From Paenibacillus sp. CF384 (GTDB lineage Bacteria > Bacillota > Bacilli > Paenibacillales > Paenibacillaceae): DNA of 64,000 nt. A model generated the notes under the pieces. That model did no database searches. It was not told the DNA's origin and saw only the letters and a program-made list of their open reading frames with translations. The position numbers and the translations under genes are program-made. Where the stretch lies: NCBI RefSeq assembly GCF_900106745.1, contig NZ_FNNV01000005.1, forward strand, positions 1 to 64,000. The letters are read 5' to 3'. Below, in pieces: positions 45,751-54,978 of the stretch; the first letter of the stretch is position 1, and every line of letters starts with the position of its first letter.

Positions 45751-46601
45751 GCGTTTCCTTCCTCCTTCACAACCGCTTCATCTGCACTTCCTTGTTGATT
45801 CGTACTCTCTTCCTGACTGCCATCTTCAATAAAGTCTGGAGTTTGTTCGTCACTTAATTGGGAGGACAGGGCTTCATTAGCACGTATTTCGTCCTGTTCT
45901 TTTGTGGGTGCTCCTCCACCTAGTCCCTCTAAGCCATCTGCCTCGTAGTTTTGCATAACTGTATCAAGCGAATCATCTCCTTGTATTTCCGCAACTTGCA
46001 GCAATTGAAGCTTTTCAGCGTCGCTCATTTCTCGGCGTTCAAGCATTTTAAGTGCTTTTGCCTGTTTCTGCTCCAGCATCTTTAGCTTTTTCTTAGTGTC
46101 ATTCTGTATTCTGAGTTCAATCTCATCCCAGGTTACTTTCTGTTTTTTCTTGGTTTCAACAAGCGCCTTGGGCTGAATAAGCCATTCATTGCCTACGTAA
46201 TCTGACATATAAATATCTTCTACAGTAGCACCGCCAAGGATAAGGTCTTCTATATCTTTTTGAGAATAGTTGTACTGATCTTGTTTATAAAGCCGTCCTT
46301 TTCGATTGTCTTCCTTCTTATGCTGGAGTTCGGTCTCCCAGTTTGATCCGTATACCGATTCAGTTACCGTCCCGTTTGAGTAATCCGAGTCTGTAACCGT
46401 CATAACGCTTACAACCGGAGAATCAGGAGTGATATTTATTCCAGGTGTCGCTTGACCTGATGAAGGAGTGTTTGATTCTTGCTGTGGCTGTAGTTTATCC
46501 TTGTCGTTCTTCACATTTTTTGCATATGCAAGTCCTACGACATTAACCGCGAGTATGATACATGCGAGGGCCATTACTAGTGTCTTTCTTTGAAATCTCA
46601 T
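45747..46601 (-). CDS. Secreted helical partner of the RHS protein, unknown function
   Basis: A 284-residue protein with a signal peptide (TLVMALACIILAVNVVGLAYA) and then a Pro/Ser/Gln-rich linker. A Lys/Glu-rich helical, coiled-coil-like middle follows (TKKKLKMLEQKQAKALKMLE), then an acidic Gln/Glu-rich tail. No catalytic motif is visible. It sits between the DNRLRE/FN3 protein and the RHS protein and is translationally coupled to the latter (ATGA overlap), so it probably helps secrete or display it. An adaptor or chaperone role is inference. Confidence 0.8.
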   Translation of the reverse strand: MRFQRKTLVMALACIILAVNVVGLAYAKNVKNDKDKLQPQQESNTPSSGQATPGINITPDSPVVSVMTVTDSDYSNGTVTESVYGSNWETELQHKKEDNRKGRLYKQDQYNYSQKDIEDLILGGATVEDIYMSDYVGNEWLIQPKALVETKKKQKVTWDEIELRIQNDTKKKLKMLEQKQAKALKMLERREMSDAEKLQLLQVAEIQGDDSLDTVMQNYEADGLEGLGGGAPTKEQDEIRANEALSSQLSDEQTPDFIEDGSQEESTNQQGSADEAVVKEEGNA

Positions 46602-46662
46602 ATGTGTTATCGCTCCTTTAAAACATTAAGTAGTCTAGAATAAAAGAACTCTTTTGCTACAT

Positions 46663-48405
46663 TTACGATATCTTCTTAAAGAGTAGATTACCGTTGGAGT
46701 CATATACATAATCTATAATTCTTCCATCTGGGAGTTTAATATAATCAAGTCTTCCGTTACTATCATAGATAAAGGTTACAGGATCACGTGTTTTAATATC
46801 TAAAACTTCGCCCGAACTTATAATTCCTGTTGAAATATTATAGATTGCTCGGACTTCGACTTTATAGATAGTTCCCGCGATTAAACCTTCCAAGCGTAAA
46901 GAATAATTAGTTGCTGAGGTTGGCAAAATGGAACTGATCAAATTTCCATCTCGATAAACTTCATATCTTCCCAAAAACCCCGAACTCGCGTAAATCGATG
47001 TTGGACGAGACCAATTAATCAAGAATGATGACTCTTTTATTTCACTAGCATTTATGTTTTGCGGAGCGAATGAACTATCAGTGTCGTTATATGTAATCTC
47101 CATGTACGCGTTATTAAACGGATTGAAAGATGAATATAATGTTCCACCATTGAACGTTGAAATGCCTAGTGTATATAAGTTAAATCGAATTTCAGATCCA
47201 GAAATAGTGAGGATAGCTGGGGCGTTAGAGTTTAAAGTCGTAGCTTTACCTAAATAATAGTTGTTTGATGTTGGCCTTGAGTTATTTGAAAAGGTTGATT
47301 GATGAGTTTTATTAAGATAAACATCTGAGTCTGCTCCTGTAGTACTGCTGGTAAATATGGTTCTAACACAGGCACAAGAAGGATCAAATGTATTTTGTGA
47401 AGATGTTTGATACTTATAACTTTTATACACTATATTTTGAATGGAAGCGGGTAATATGCTCGGAGTGTCGATACTGTGTAGGCTATAGAAATTTGCGGAC
47501 GTGTCGTAGGTTCCTTCTCTCCTAACTGTTGTTGGGTCAACTATCAGCGGGTAGTGAAGGTTTTTATCGTCAATGTTAAACGTAATAATTGAAGACTTAT
47601 CTGTGCGGACTACATGGGGTATAACCCTTCCATAAAGATGTTCTTCCTTACCCGACTCTTGAATCCATAGTTGTGGGATGGAATATACTACACGTCCGTC
47701 ACGATTGATAAAGTCAATGGAGTTGTCTTCATTTTGCTTGATTGATGCATTTTGAGTTTTCACATGAAAAGAAAAGGTCTTAGGGCTTGTTTTATCCTTA
47801 AGGAACAAAAACATTTTGAGATGGTCAGAATTCACTGTGTAAATTAAATCCGTATCTTGCCACGTGTTGTTATATGTAATTGTATTTTTACTCACATAAC
47901 CTTTTGACTTATTAGTTTTTAAAGCTTCATATGTTATAGAAAGATCAGCATCACCAATTGTTACTTCTTCATGACTTCTTTTCCCAAGATGAACTTTGAA
48001 TTTGTTTTTCAATACCGCAAAGGAGTTATTGGGATCAATCTGATCATCAACAAGCGTTGTATCAACCCTGCTCCATTTACCACCTTGAAGATAATTTATT
48101 GGCGAATTAGAGAATATGGTGGTAATTGAATCGTCGCTGTTTCTGTAAGAAATACTTTTTTCTGTGCGTTTTTCTGTAAGCTCATTAAGTATTGTTACTC
48201 CTTTTTTATATGAATCCGGAACTATATCATTGTAGTCTGGTACTTGCAAATTTAGATTATTGTAAGTAGCTTGCTCTTTCTCTTGAAGCATTGACAAATC
48301 TTGTTCTAAACTAGCTGCCTGTAAATTAATAGCTCCATTAAAACCAAAAATAGAAATAAAACAAAACAATAAAATACCAGACACCTTCGTTATTCTCAAG
48401 AACAA
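46663..48405 (-). CDS. Secreted DNRLRE/FN3 surface protein with one YD motif (WapA N-terminus-like)
   Basis: A 580-residue protein with a signal peptide (SGILLFCFISIFGFNGAINLQA). It has a WapA-like N-terminal domain (KSISYRNSDDSITTIFSNSP, NTWQDTDLIYTVNSDHLKMF), a DNRLRE-type adhesive region (DVYLNKTHQSTF, AYMEITYND), a fibronectin type III domain (FAPQNINASEIKESSFLINW) and a single terminal YD unit (FIYDSNGRLDYIKLPDGRI). It looks like the detached front half of a wall-associated RHS protein. The start is TTG 48405, 8 bases after GGGGAG. It is the first gene of the three-gene cassette. Confidence 0.82.
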   Translation of the reverse strand: MFLRITKVSGILLFCFISIFGFNGAINLQAASLEQDLSMLQEKEQATYNNLNLQVPDYNDIVPDSYKKGVTILNELTEKRTEKSISYRNSDDSITTIFSNSPINYLQGGKWSRVDTTLVDDQIDPNNSFAVLKNKFKVHLGKRSHEEVTIGDADLSITYEALKTNKSKGYVSKNTITYNNTWQDTDLIYTVNSDHLKMFLFLKDKTSPKTFSFHVKTQNASIKQNEDNSIDFINRDGRVVYSIPQLWIQESGKEEHLYGRVIPHVVRTDKSSIITFNIDDKNLHYPLIVDPTTVRREGTYDTSANFYSLHSIDTPSILPASIQNIVYKSYKYQTSSQNTFDPSCACVRTIFTSSTTGADSDVYLNKTHQSTFSNNSRPTSNNYYLGKATTLNSNAPAILTISGSEIRFNLYTLGISTFNGGTLYSSFNPFNNAYMEITYNDTDSSFAPQNINASEIKESSFLINWSRPTSIYASSGFLGRYEVYRDGNLISSILPTSATNYSLRLEGLIAGTIYKVEVRAIYNISTGIISSGEVLDIKTRDPVTFIYDSNGRLDYIKLPDGRIIDYVYDSNGNLLFKKIS

Positions 48406-49465
48406 AAAGCATCTCCCCTAAAATGATTAATATGCAGCAACGTTCAGTAGAAAATTAAAATCATTTAATTGCATTGGCACAGCAATTTTGAAAGCGATGT
48501 CAAAAATATGCGTTGATATTATTCTCGAGACTCCCTCCTTCCGTTCTATTTATCTAATGCACTTTGCTGAGCATTTCAATAATAAATATTTTTGGAAGGA
48601 GAATATAGGTACAATTGATAAAAACAGCATCCAAATCCCCCTTATCTTTGGTACAATTTTATTTTTTTAAGTACAATTTTCCTGTTTTGGCTGGCCACTA
48701 TAGGAATAAAGTCACTCTTGACCTTGCATTTCCTAGGAGAGTGTGTATATAACTTGGCCTTTTTATCTAAAAATACAAAGGCTAGTTGTCCCGCGGCTGA
48801 AATCACGAAAATAAAGTTGTTTAATCAGCGCTATACAAAATGTCTGGAATAAAAATAAAGCTCTTTAATGAAAATCTAAAAGTTGGGCTCCCCCAAATCC
48901 CTGGATAGCACAAAAACAGCAGCCGATCCGGCTGCCGTCAAACCTACTGCAATCGATTCAATACGCTTGGCGTAGCCACCTAGCTGTCTCCAAATATCGG
49001 ACTTGCGTAACTTACTGTCTAACCCGTTGTCGCCATGGATAAAGGTTTGAATCATAAACGCTCTTCATTAACTACCCCCGTATTAAACAATACTCGATTC
49101 TGTAATTAATAGTTGTGCTATTATCCCCCATTAGCTCAATGAAAACGGCAGTCGCGCAAACGATTGGCATCCTCCCTAGGTGGATAGCCGTACATGCGGA
49201 GTTGGTCAGCCTCCAGCCATGCGGCCGAGGGCGAACGCAAAACAAAAAGAGGACTATAAATCTCGGTCCTCATACAAAATATTTCAATTATAAGCAACAA
49301 GATCTATGAATACATCCTGAGTGTGGGATGAAAGTCCTCTGTTTGCTTCAAAATGGGAAGAATATAGTCTCGTTGCCCATTGGTCGGATCGAGGCAACAT
49401 TTAAACATTTTTGGGACAAGATCAGGATATTCTATTATTAATAAAGATTTCCTGGGAGGTTGCGC
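48406..49465. other. Long intergenic region after the RHS cassette
   Basis: About 1 kb without a convincing gene. The part next to the RHS operon (48406-48870) is AT-rich and must contain its promoter. 48870-49200 has a more even composition, with scattered short frames on the minus strand, and looks like decayed coding DNA. A hairpin GAGGAC/GTCCTC is near 49249-49275. No insertion sequence ends could be identified by eye. Confidence 0.5.
48876..49055 (-). CDS. Possible small ORF, 59 residues
   Basis: An open frame from ATG 49055 to TAG at 48876 encodes MIQTFIHGDNGLDSKLRKSD and onward, ending in a hydrophobic stretch (SIAVGLTAAGSAAVFVL). The ribosome site is weak (GAAGAG). I recognise no family; it could be a relic. 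It is the only plausible coding stretch in the roughly 1 kb between 48406 and 49465. Confidence 0.25.
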   Translation of the reverse strand: MIQTFIHGDNGLDSKLRKSDIWRQLGGYAKRIESIAVGLTAAGSAAVFVLSRDLGEPNF

Positions 49466-50230
49466 ATGCGTTCATTACTTCCGTTTATAAACGCAATAAG
49501 TCTAGCACTCGTACTTGTCCTCAACTATTGGTTTGAGAAGCTGCCGCTAGGAGGCCAAACAACGGGTCAAATCGCCGCTAAGTATCCCGTGCTTATTCAG
49601 CCCGCAGCCTATGCTTTTGGAATATGGACAGTCATTTACGCTCTATTGGCCGGATTCGTGGTGTATTCCTTTACCAAGAAAGGATCACGGAGCCGGTCCG
49701 TACAAGCTTGCAGCCTATACTTCATGTTAAGCTGCTTATTCAACGTCGGGTGGCTGGCAGCCTTTCATCTGGAAAAATTGAAGACGAGCGTCATCATCAT
49801 GTTTTCACTCTTGCTCACTCTTATTATCCTATACACGAGACTTCGATCATTCTCCAACAAACCTTTCACTCTCGCGGATCGCATATTTGTTCTCTTACCC
49901 TTCAGCTTCTATTTGGGGTGGATTTGCGTCGCAAGTATTGTCAACGTCGCCGTTGCGCTATATGCCTTCCACTGGGATCGTTTCGGAATTTCCGAAGAAG
50001 CATGGACGATCATCATGTTAATGATCGCTGCATGGCTTGCTATATGGATGTCCACCAGAAACAATGACTGGGCAATAGCAACCGTCTTCATCTGGGCGTT
50101 TATTGCTATAGGGGTGAGCAATGATTCTCACCTTGTCATTGCTTATACAGCCTATATCCTCGCTCTGCTGCTCTTTATTACAACGCTTTACCGAGTTCTA
50201 CTAATGAAAGTGAAAGGTCCTTTCTCTTAA
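49466..50230 (+). CDS. TspO/MBR-related tryptophan-rich membrane protein
   Basis: A membrane protein of about 254 residues with seven or eight helices. LPLGGQTTGQIAAKYPVLIQPA followed by YAFGIWTVIYALLAGF is typical of the large TspO/MBR-like proteins of Bacilli, which are longer than the 160-residue classical TspO. Trp is frequent in and around the helices. The function in these bacteria is not established. ATG 49466 is preceded by GGGAGG with 6 bases between; a TTG at 49460 is in frame but too close. It stands alone between the RHS region and a convergent gene. Confidence 0.75.
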   Translation: MRSLLPFINAISLALVLVLNYWFEKLPLGGQTTGQIAAKYPVLIQPAAYAFGIWTVIYALLAGFVVYSFTKKGSRSRSVQACSLYFMLSCLFNVGWLAAFHLEKLKTSVIIMFSLLLTLIILYTRLRSFSNKPFTLADRIFVLLPFSFYLGWICVASIVNVAVALYAFHWDRFGISEEAWTIIMLMIAAWLAIWMSTRNNDWAIATVFIWAFIAIGVSNDSHLVIAYTAYILALLLFITTLYRVLLMKVKGPFS

Positions 50231-50273
50231 AGACGATTACGACAGCAGAATATAAGCCTATGCTTATTCCAAG

Positions 50274-50307
50274 AGGCGACCTCCAGCAATTACGCTGGTG
50301 GTCGCCT
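50274..50307. terminator. Hairpin between convergent genes
   Basis: AGGCGACCTCCAGC can pair with GCTGGTGGTCGCCT (50274-50287 and 50294-50307). It lies between the TspO-like gene and the convergent secreted protein gene. No U-tract. Confidence 0.6.
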
Positions 50308-50343
50308 GCTGGGATTTCAATAGAAGAACGTGTGCTGCAAGGT

Positions 50344-52800
50344 TTAATTCACGCTTACGTTATCCCCGAATGACTGCGCGTACAAAGATCCAATTCCGAT
50401 AAATCCCGATGTCAGCGAGGAATCCGTAATGCCGGAGAACAATGTGGTGACCGCCGAGCCTCGAGTCCCTTTCACGGAGATCGTTCCATTGTTGAATCCA
50501 ATTTCGATTAACGGCCAATCCCAGTTCTTAATCGTGTAAGCACCGCCATACGTCGCAAGCGTCGATTCGATCCCGCCGACGACCTTCTTCAGCTCTACTG
50601 TATTGGTGGTACCTCCTCCGAATTGAACGAAATACGTGTTTGAGACATCTGTGTAATTGAAATAGATCCTCGTCTTGCCATTATTGTCTCCAGCGTCGGT
50701 CTGCAATGCCGCTTTAACCGTGAAGTTGCCGGAATAAGAGGCACCCGTATAGATGCCGCTTGCCGATCCGCTCCAATTGTTAAGCAGGAGGCGCTGCGTG
50801 TTCACCGAGCTGCTGACGAGCGTCCAGCTCTGTGCCAGCCCGTCATCAAAATTCTCGGCGTAAGGGGTCACTTGACTTGAGAAACCTTCGTTTAACACGA
50901 CCTCCACATCATCCGCGAATGATTGCGTGCCGGAGACGCCGATTGCAAGCTTACCGGATGTCAGTGACGTATCCGTTACGGCATTGAACAATGTCGTGCG
51001 CGTTCCACCGCGAATCCCCGCCACTGTTATGGTGCCGCCGTTCACGTACTTGATCTCGATTGTCGGATAGCTTCCGTTCTTAATCTCGTAGCTGCCTGAG
51101 TAGGTCGCAAGCGTCGTCTCTGTTCCGCCCACCGCTTTCTTTAATTCCACCGTGTTGCTCGTGCCGCCTCCAAGCTGTACGAAGTAGGTATTGCTATTGT
51201 TCGTGTAATTGAAGTACACCCGCGTTTTCCCGTAATTGTCCGCCGAATCGGTTTGCAGTTTCACGCGGTAAACGACGTTATTGCCACTGTTTGCAGCTGA
51301 GAACGTTCGATTGCCGTACACGCCTTCAGTAGTGCCGCCCCAATTAGTCATTTTTAGGCGTTGGTACTCCACAACCGTACCGCTGCCGAGCGTCCAGTCC
51401 TGAGCAAGTCCGTCATCGAAATTCTCGGAGTAGCCGTCATACGTAGATACCGGAAGGACACTCGAGAACGCCGATGCATTTAATCCGGTGTCCTTCGCAC
51501 GGATCTTGAGCGAATAGGCTGTATTCGGCGTCAATCCGTCTAGCGTAATCGAGGTCTTTCCATACGTGGAGCCCATGAGCTGGCTGCCGTTGTAAATGTC
51601 GTACTGCATCACGCGTACATTATCCGTACTGGCTGTCCAGGAGAGGCTGATGGCATTCGTCGTTCTCCCGGTCACCTGGAAATTTGCAGGCACTGTCGGT
51701 GCTGTGCCATCCATGGCGGCGAATGTCGCATCCGCTAGCGCGACGCGCGGCGTTCCGCCTCCTCCCACGTTGGATGCACTGTTGTTGTCGACGACATACA
51801 GGTTCGTGATCAGTGCATTGTAATCGTCAAAATATTGCTTGGCCGCCCCCGAAGCGGAGTTGCCCTGGTTGAAGGAATAGCCGTAGGTTTCTTCGAATTC
51901 GTTCTTCGCCTCCACCGACAGGCTGAACGCATAGGCGTCCCATCCCGTATCGTCAGCAATATACGCACCGTAATCTTGCAACGCATGGAAAAGTTTCTTG
52001 CCCGCGGCCGTTTGCAGGCCAAGAGAAACCTCAGTCGCGCTTGGCGAAATTGCCATTAATGATCCCATCTCGATCCGGCTGTCAGTGCCGTGGTAACTAC
52101 TTGGCGCCCCAGCATCGGAACGGTCCGCCGGCCAACGGTAGCCTTTCGTAGGATCAGAATTGTTGTAATAGAGGTAGTTGCCCCAGACGTTCAGCTTCAG
52201 CGCGTGCTTGATCGGCGCCGTGCCCGTTAATTCACCATGCCGGAGTGAGCCGCCGATCGCGGATAATCCGGAACCCCAGTGCGTGCCTCCAATGCCCTCG
52301 CCTTGAATGTTCAGGTCGGTTGCCCATCTGTAACCGAACACGTTGCCTCCTGCCGTGCAGCGGGTAAGCGGTTCCAGTTGAATGAGTGTCTGGCCGTCCG
52401 GCTTCAGAAATGCCGCAACGTTATTGGGAGTGCTGTAATAGGGAGTGGTTACGGCATCCGGAACAATGAAGTCGTCCGGTACGTTAATCGTACCCTGCGC
52501 ATTCGACGTATCGCTGCAACGGCTCGTCCAATTAGGCACGCCGTAAATGTTGCGTAGTGGATCCGATGTCGAGGTCTTTAAATGAAATTCCTCGTCTGCG
52601 CTTACGTAACTGGCCGCCGGAAAATGAGCGAAGGACTGATATGAAGCGCCGGAGCCGATCGGCATATTCCAGATGCTCGTTTGCGAGAAAGGCTGAAGCC
52701 AAGGATCCCTGGCGGCGTCGGTATGCGCCGCATTTGTCAACCATAAAGCGGCAGCAGCCGCAATGCCCGTGTAAACTAGTTTGCTTGAAAAGCTTTTCAT
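50344..52800 (-). CDS. Large secreted multidomain protein (unknown N-domain, FN3, two repeated C-terminal domains)
   Basis: A protein of about 818 residues with a signal peptide (SKLVYTGIAAAAALWLTNAA). Residues to about 370 form a domain with FSQTSIWNMPIGSGA, GEGIGGTHWGSGLSAIGGSLR and IKHALKLNVWG that I cannot name but that looks enzymatic or carbohydrate-active. Next comes a fibronectin type III domain (PTVPANFQVTGRTTNAISLSW), then two homologous domains of about 150 residues, each opening with ENFDDGLAQ-WTL and containing YFNYT--SNTYFVQ-GGGT. These resemble concanavalin-like sugar-binding modules. ATG 52800 is correctly spaced from GAGAGG. It lies downstream of the second sugar ABC system, so it probably degrades or binds an external polysaccharide. 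Confidence 0.7.
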   Translation of the reverse strand: MKSFSSKLVYTGIAAAAALWLTNAAHTDAARDPWLQPFSQTSIWNMPIGSGASYQSFAHFPAASYVSADEEFHLKTSTSDPLRNIYGVPNWTSRCSDTSNAQGTINVPDDFIVPDAVTTPYYSTPNNVAAFLKPDGQTLIQLEPLTRCTAGGNVFGYRWATDLNIQGEGIGGTHWGSGLSAIGGSLRHGELTGTAPIKHALKLNVWGNYLYYNNSDPTKGYRWPADRSDAGAPSSYHGTDSRIEMGSLMAISPSATEVSLGLQTAAGKKLFHALQDYGAYIADDTGWDAYAFSLSVEAKNEFEETYGYSFNQGNSASGAAKQYFDDYNALITNLYVVDNNSASNVGGGGTPRVALADATFAAMDGTAPTVPANFQVTGRTTNAISLSWTASTDNVRVMQYDIYNGSQLMGSTYGKTSITLDGLTPNTAYSLKIRAKDTGLNASAFSSVLPVSTYDGYSENFDDGLAQDWTLGSGTVVEYQRLKMTNWGGTTEGVYGNRTFSAANSGNNVVYRVKLQTDSADNYGKTRVYFNYTNNSNTYFVQLGGGTSNTVELKKAVGGTETTLATYSGSYEIKNGSYPTIEIKYVNGGTITVAGIRGGTRTTLFNAVTDTSLTSGKLAIGVSGTQSFADDVEVVLNEGFSSQVTPYAENFDDGLAQSWTLVSSSVNTQRLLLNNWSGSASGIYTGASYSGNFTVKAALQTDAGDNNGKTRIYFNYTDVSNTYFVQFGGGTTNTVELKKVVGGIESTLATYGGAYTIKNWDWPLIEIGFNNGTISVKGTRGSAVTTLFSGITDSSLTSGFIGIGSLYAQSFGDNVSVN

Positions 52801-52949
52801 TACTTTCATCCTCTCGTTAGATATTGATATGAAATTCAGAACAAAGTTTTTCGTTGCCCCTAACTTTGGCCTCCTTTCTCGTTTATGAAAGGGCTTAAAA
52901 CAACTATAATTCGCTCCGATTCAGGGGAGGAATCCAATATATTCGATTT

Positions 52950-54083
52950 TTATGCTTCTTTATTGCTGAATTCCGCGGCAAGTAGCACGTTGAGCCAACG
53001 TTTGTAATTTCGTCCGTCGTTATGCAGTCTGCGTGAATTTGTTACGATCGCGCAAGCCACGTCATATAAGGGATCGATGACCAGCATGCAGCCGCTGAAG
53101 CCGTTATGTCCAACGGCAAAGGGGGAATTCAAATCGCCGAAACAACGGTGAACGTCCACATTAGTCGTACCATGCATGTCCAGCTCAGTCTTCTTCCAGA
53201 ATATTGGCGTCCGGCCAAACCGTCCGTTCGTTGATTCACGCAGCATCAGGTCAATCGTCGCCGGTGCAAAAATTCGTTTGCCGCCCTGATATCCACGGCG
53301 CATCATCATATCGGCGAATCGAAGCAGGTCTTCGGCAGTCGAGTAAATGCCACTATCCCCCGTGACTGCATGGTTCGCGAGATGCTTCTCCGGGGCCATC
53401 GTATCGGAATGAAGCGGAAGCGAGTCAATGGCTTTAGCGCAAAGAGCTTGTTTAGGGAACTGAGGGTCGAAGCTTGCTTCATAGCTGGTCGCCGACATCC
53501 CAAGGGGATCAAACAAGTGGCTCCGCGCGAATGTTTCGATCGAACAGCCTGTTGCTCGTTCAAGCACGTCCATCAGAATGGAGTAGCCGTGCGTGTAATA
53601 TTCATTCGCGCTGCCCGGTTCATACTTGAGGCAGTCTACGGCATATATACGCTGTAGATACGCTTCCCTATCCCCCGATTGCGGCCAATCAATGAAGTTG
53701 GCTCCGTCATAACCGGCAGTGTGCGTGAGCAAATGATGAAGCGTTATGTTGCCGAAATGGAATTCCGGCACATATCGTTTCACCTCGTCATGCAGCGACA
53801 TAACGCCCATCTCCGCCAGCTTCAGGACCAGCGCTCCCGTAATGGGCTTCGTGACGGATCCGATATTGAAACGCGTCGCCGCCGTAACCCCCGCCGCGTC
53901 CGATGGCAAAGCAATTCTTCCTCCACATTCATTAAACACGACGCGTCCCTGCTTCAGCACGGCGACGGAATAGCCGGTCACCATGCCTCGCGCCAGCTCA
54001 CTCTGTAAAAAAGCAGATACGCTCCCTCGCCCAGGTGGCGATAGTTCACGGTACTTTTCGCGTCCTATAGCCTGATCTTCCAT
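52950..54083 (-). CDS. Serine hydrolase of the beta-lactamase/class C family
   Basis: A 377-residue cytoplasmic-looking enzyme (no signal peptide). The nucleophile is in FNIGSVTKPITGALV (SxxK = SVTK), the Tyr motif in NEYYTHGYSILMDV (YxH/N-type), and the third motif in VGHNGFSGC (HxG in place of KTG). These are esterase, peptidase or beta-lactamase relatives. Its ATG directly abuts the stop of the ABC permease gene (54084), so it is co-transcribed and coupled. In that setting an esterase acting on acylated sugars is a reasonable guess, but unproven. Confidence 0.82.
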   Translation of the reverse strand: MEDQAIGREKYRELSPPGRGSVSAFLQSELARGMVTGYSVAVLKQGRVVFNECGGRIALPSDAAGVTAATRFNIGSVTKPITGALVLKLAEMGVMSLHDEVKRYVPEFHFGNITLHHLLTHTAGYDGANFIDWPQSGDREAYLQRIYAVDCLKYEPGSANEYYTHGYSILMDVLERATGCSIETFARSHLFDPLGMSATSYEASFDPQFPKQALCAKAIDSLPLHSDTMAPEKHLANHAVTGDSGIYSTAEDLLRFADMMMRRGYQGGKRIFAPATIDLMLRESTNGRFGRTPIFWKKTELDMHGTTNVDVHRCFGDLNSPFAVGHNGFSGCMLVIDPLYDVACAIVTNSRRLHNDGRNYKRWLNVLLAAEFSNKEA

Positions 54084-54962
54084 TTATTCCTTCACCGCCC
54101 CGAGCACCATGCCTTTGACGAAATGACGCTGTAGAAACGGATACACGATCAGTACAGGCACCGCTGCGATGAAGATCTGAGCAGCCTGGACGGAACGCTG
54201 TGTCAGCTTCGCGACATCATTCACGTTCGTAATCAGATCCTTAAGGTTATGGCTGACCACAATCGTCTGCAGATAGGTCGCGAGAGGGTAATTCTCCGGC
54301 CGCGTCATGTACATCAAGCCGTCGAACCAGGAATTCCAATGCCCGACGAGCGTGAAAAGCGACAATGTCGCCAATGCCGGCATGGATACGGGCAAGTAAA
54401 TTTTCCACAGGGTTTGAAACTGGTTGGCTCCGTCGATTAGCGCGGCTTCCTCCAGCTCCTTCGGCACATTTCGAAAGAAGTTCATTAGCAGAATCATATT
54501 CCACACACTCACGGCGCCTGGGAGCACCAGCACCCAAATCGTATTATTCATGTGCAGCTTGGAAATCAAGAAATACGTCGGCACAAGCCCTCCGCTAAAC
54601 AACATCGTGAAGATGAAATACCACATGAAGCCCATACGCCCTCTCAAACTGCCACTGTCCTTGGACAATGGATAGGAAGATAGAATGACGAGTCCCATGC
54701 TGATCATCGTTCCGAGTACGACGCGTTCGAACGAAATCCAGAGCGATTTTAGGAACAACGGATTGTCGACGCTCTTGTGATAGGCATCCCAATTGAAGCC
54801 GATCGGCAGAAAATTGACGAGATTACCGGTGACCGCAGCTTTATCGCTGAAGGAAACGGCCAGGATATGAATAAGCGGCAGGATGCAGCAAAGTCCCAGT
54901 ACGAAGATGAAGACGCTGTTGAAGATGGTGAATATCCGGTACGACGTCGTTTTGTAATACAT
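54084..54962 (-). CDS. Carbohydrate ABC transporter permease (LplC/YtcP-like), second system
   Basis: A MalG-type permease of about 292 residues. The coupling motif is EEAALIDGANQFQTLWKIYLPVSMPALA (pieces EEAALIDGANQF and PVSMPALA), and the end is RHFVKGMVLGAVKE. ATG 54962 follows AAGGAGGAG; the frame is open to 55067, overlapping the previous gene, but without a ribosome site. It forms the membrane pair with the permease at 54979 and is coupled downstream to the serine hydrolase. Confidence 0.92.
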   Translation of the reverse strand: MYYKTTSYRIFTIFNSVFIFVLGLCCILPLIHILAVSFSDKAAVTGNLVNFLPIGFNWDAYHKSVDNPLFLKSLWISFERVVLGTMISMGLVILSSYPLSKDSGSLRGRMGFMWYFIFTMLFSGGLVPTYFLISKLHMNNTIWVLVLPGAVSVWNMILLMNFFRNVPKELEEAALIDGANQFQTLWKIYLPVSMPALATLSLFTLVGHWNSWFDGLMYMTRPENYPLATYLQTIVVSHNLKDLITNVNDVAKLTQRSVQAAQIFIAAVPVLIVYPFLQRHFVKGMVLGAVKE

Positions 54963-54978
54963 CGTGATTCGCTCCTCC

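Noticed and set aside
48488..48670. 60-residue frame on the plus strand
   Set aside because: It has no ribosome site, lies in AT-rich upstream DNA of the RHS operon and has no recognisable motif.
49115..49309. 64-residue frame on the plus strand
   Set aside because: No ribosome site and a low-complexity Arg/Thr-rich translation; part of a decayed stretch.
52950..54083. Antibiotic-resistance beta-lactamase
   Set aside because: There is no signal peptide and no KTG triad, and it is translationally coupled to sugar permease genes, so a resistance role is not supported.
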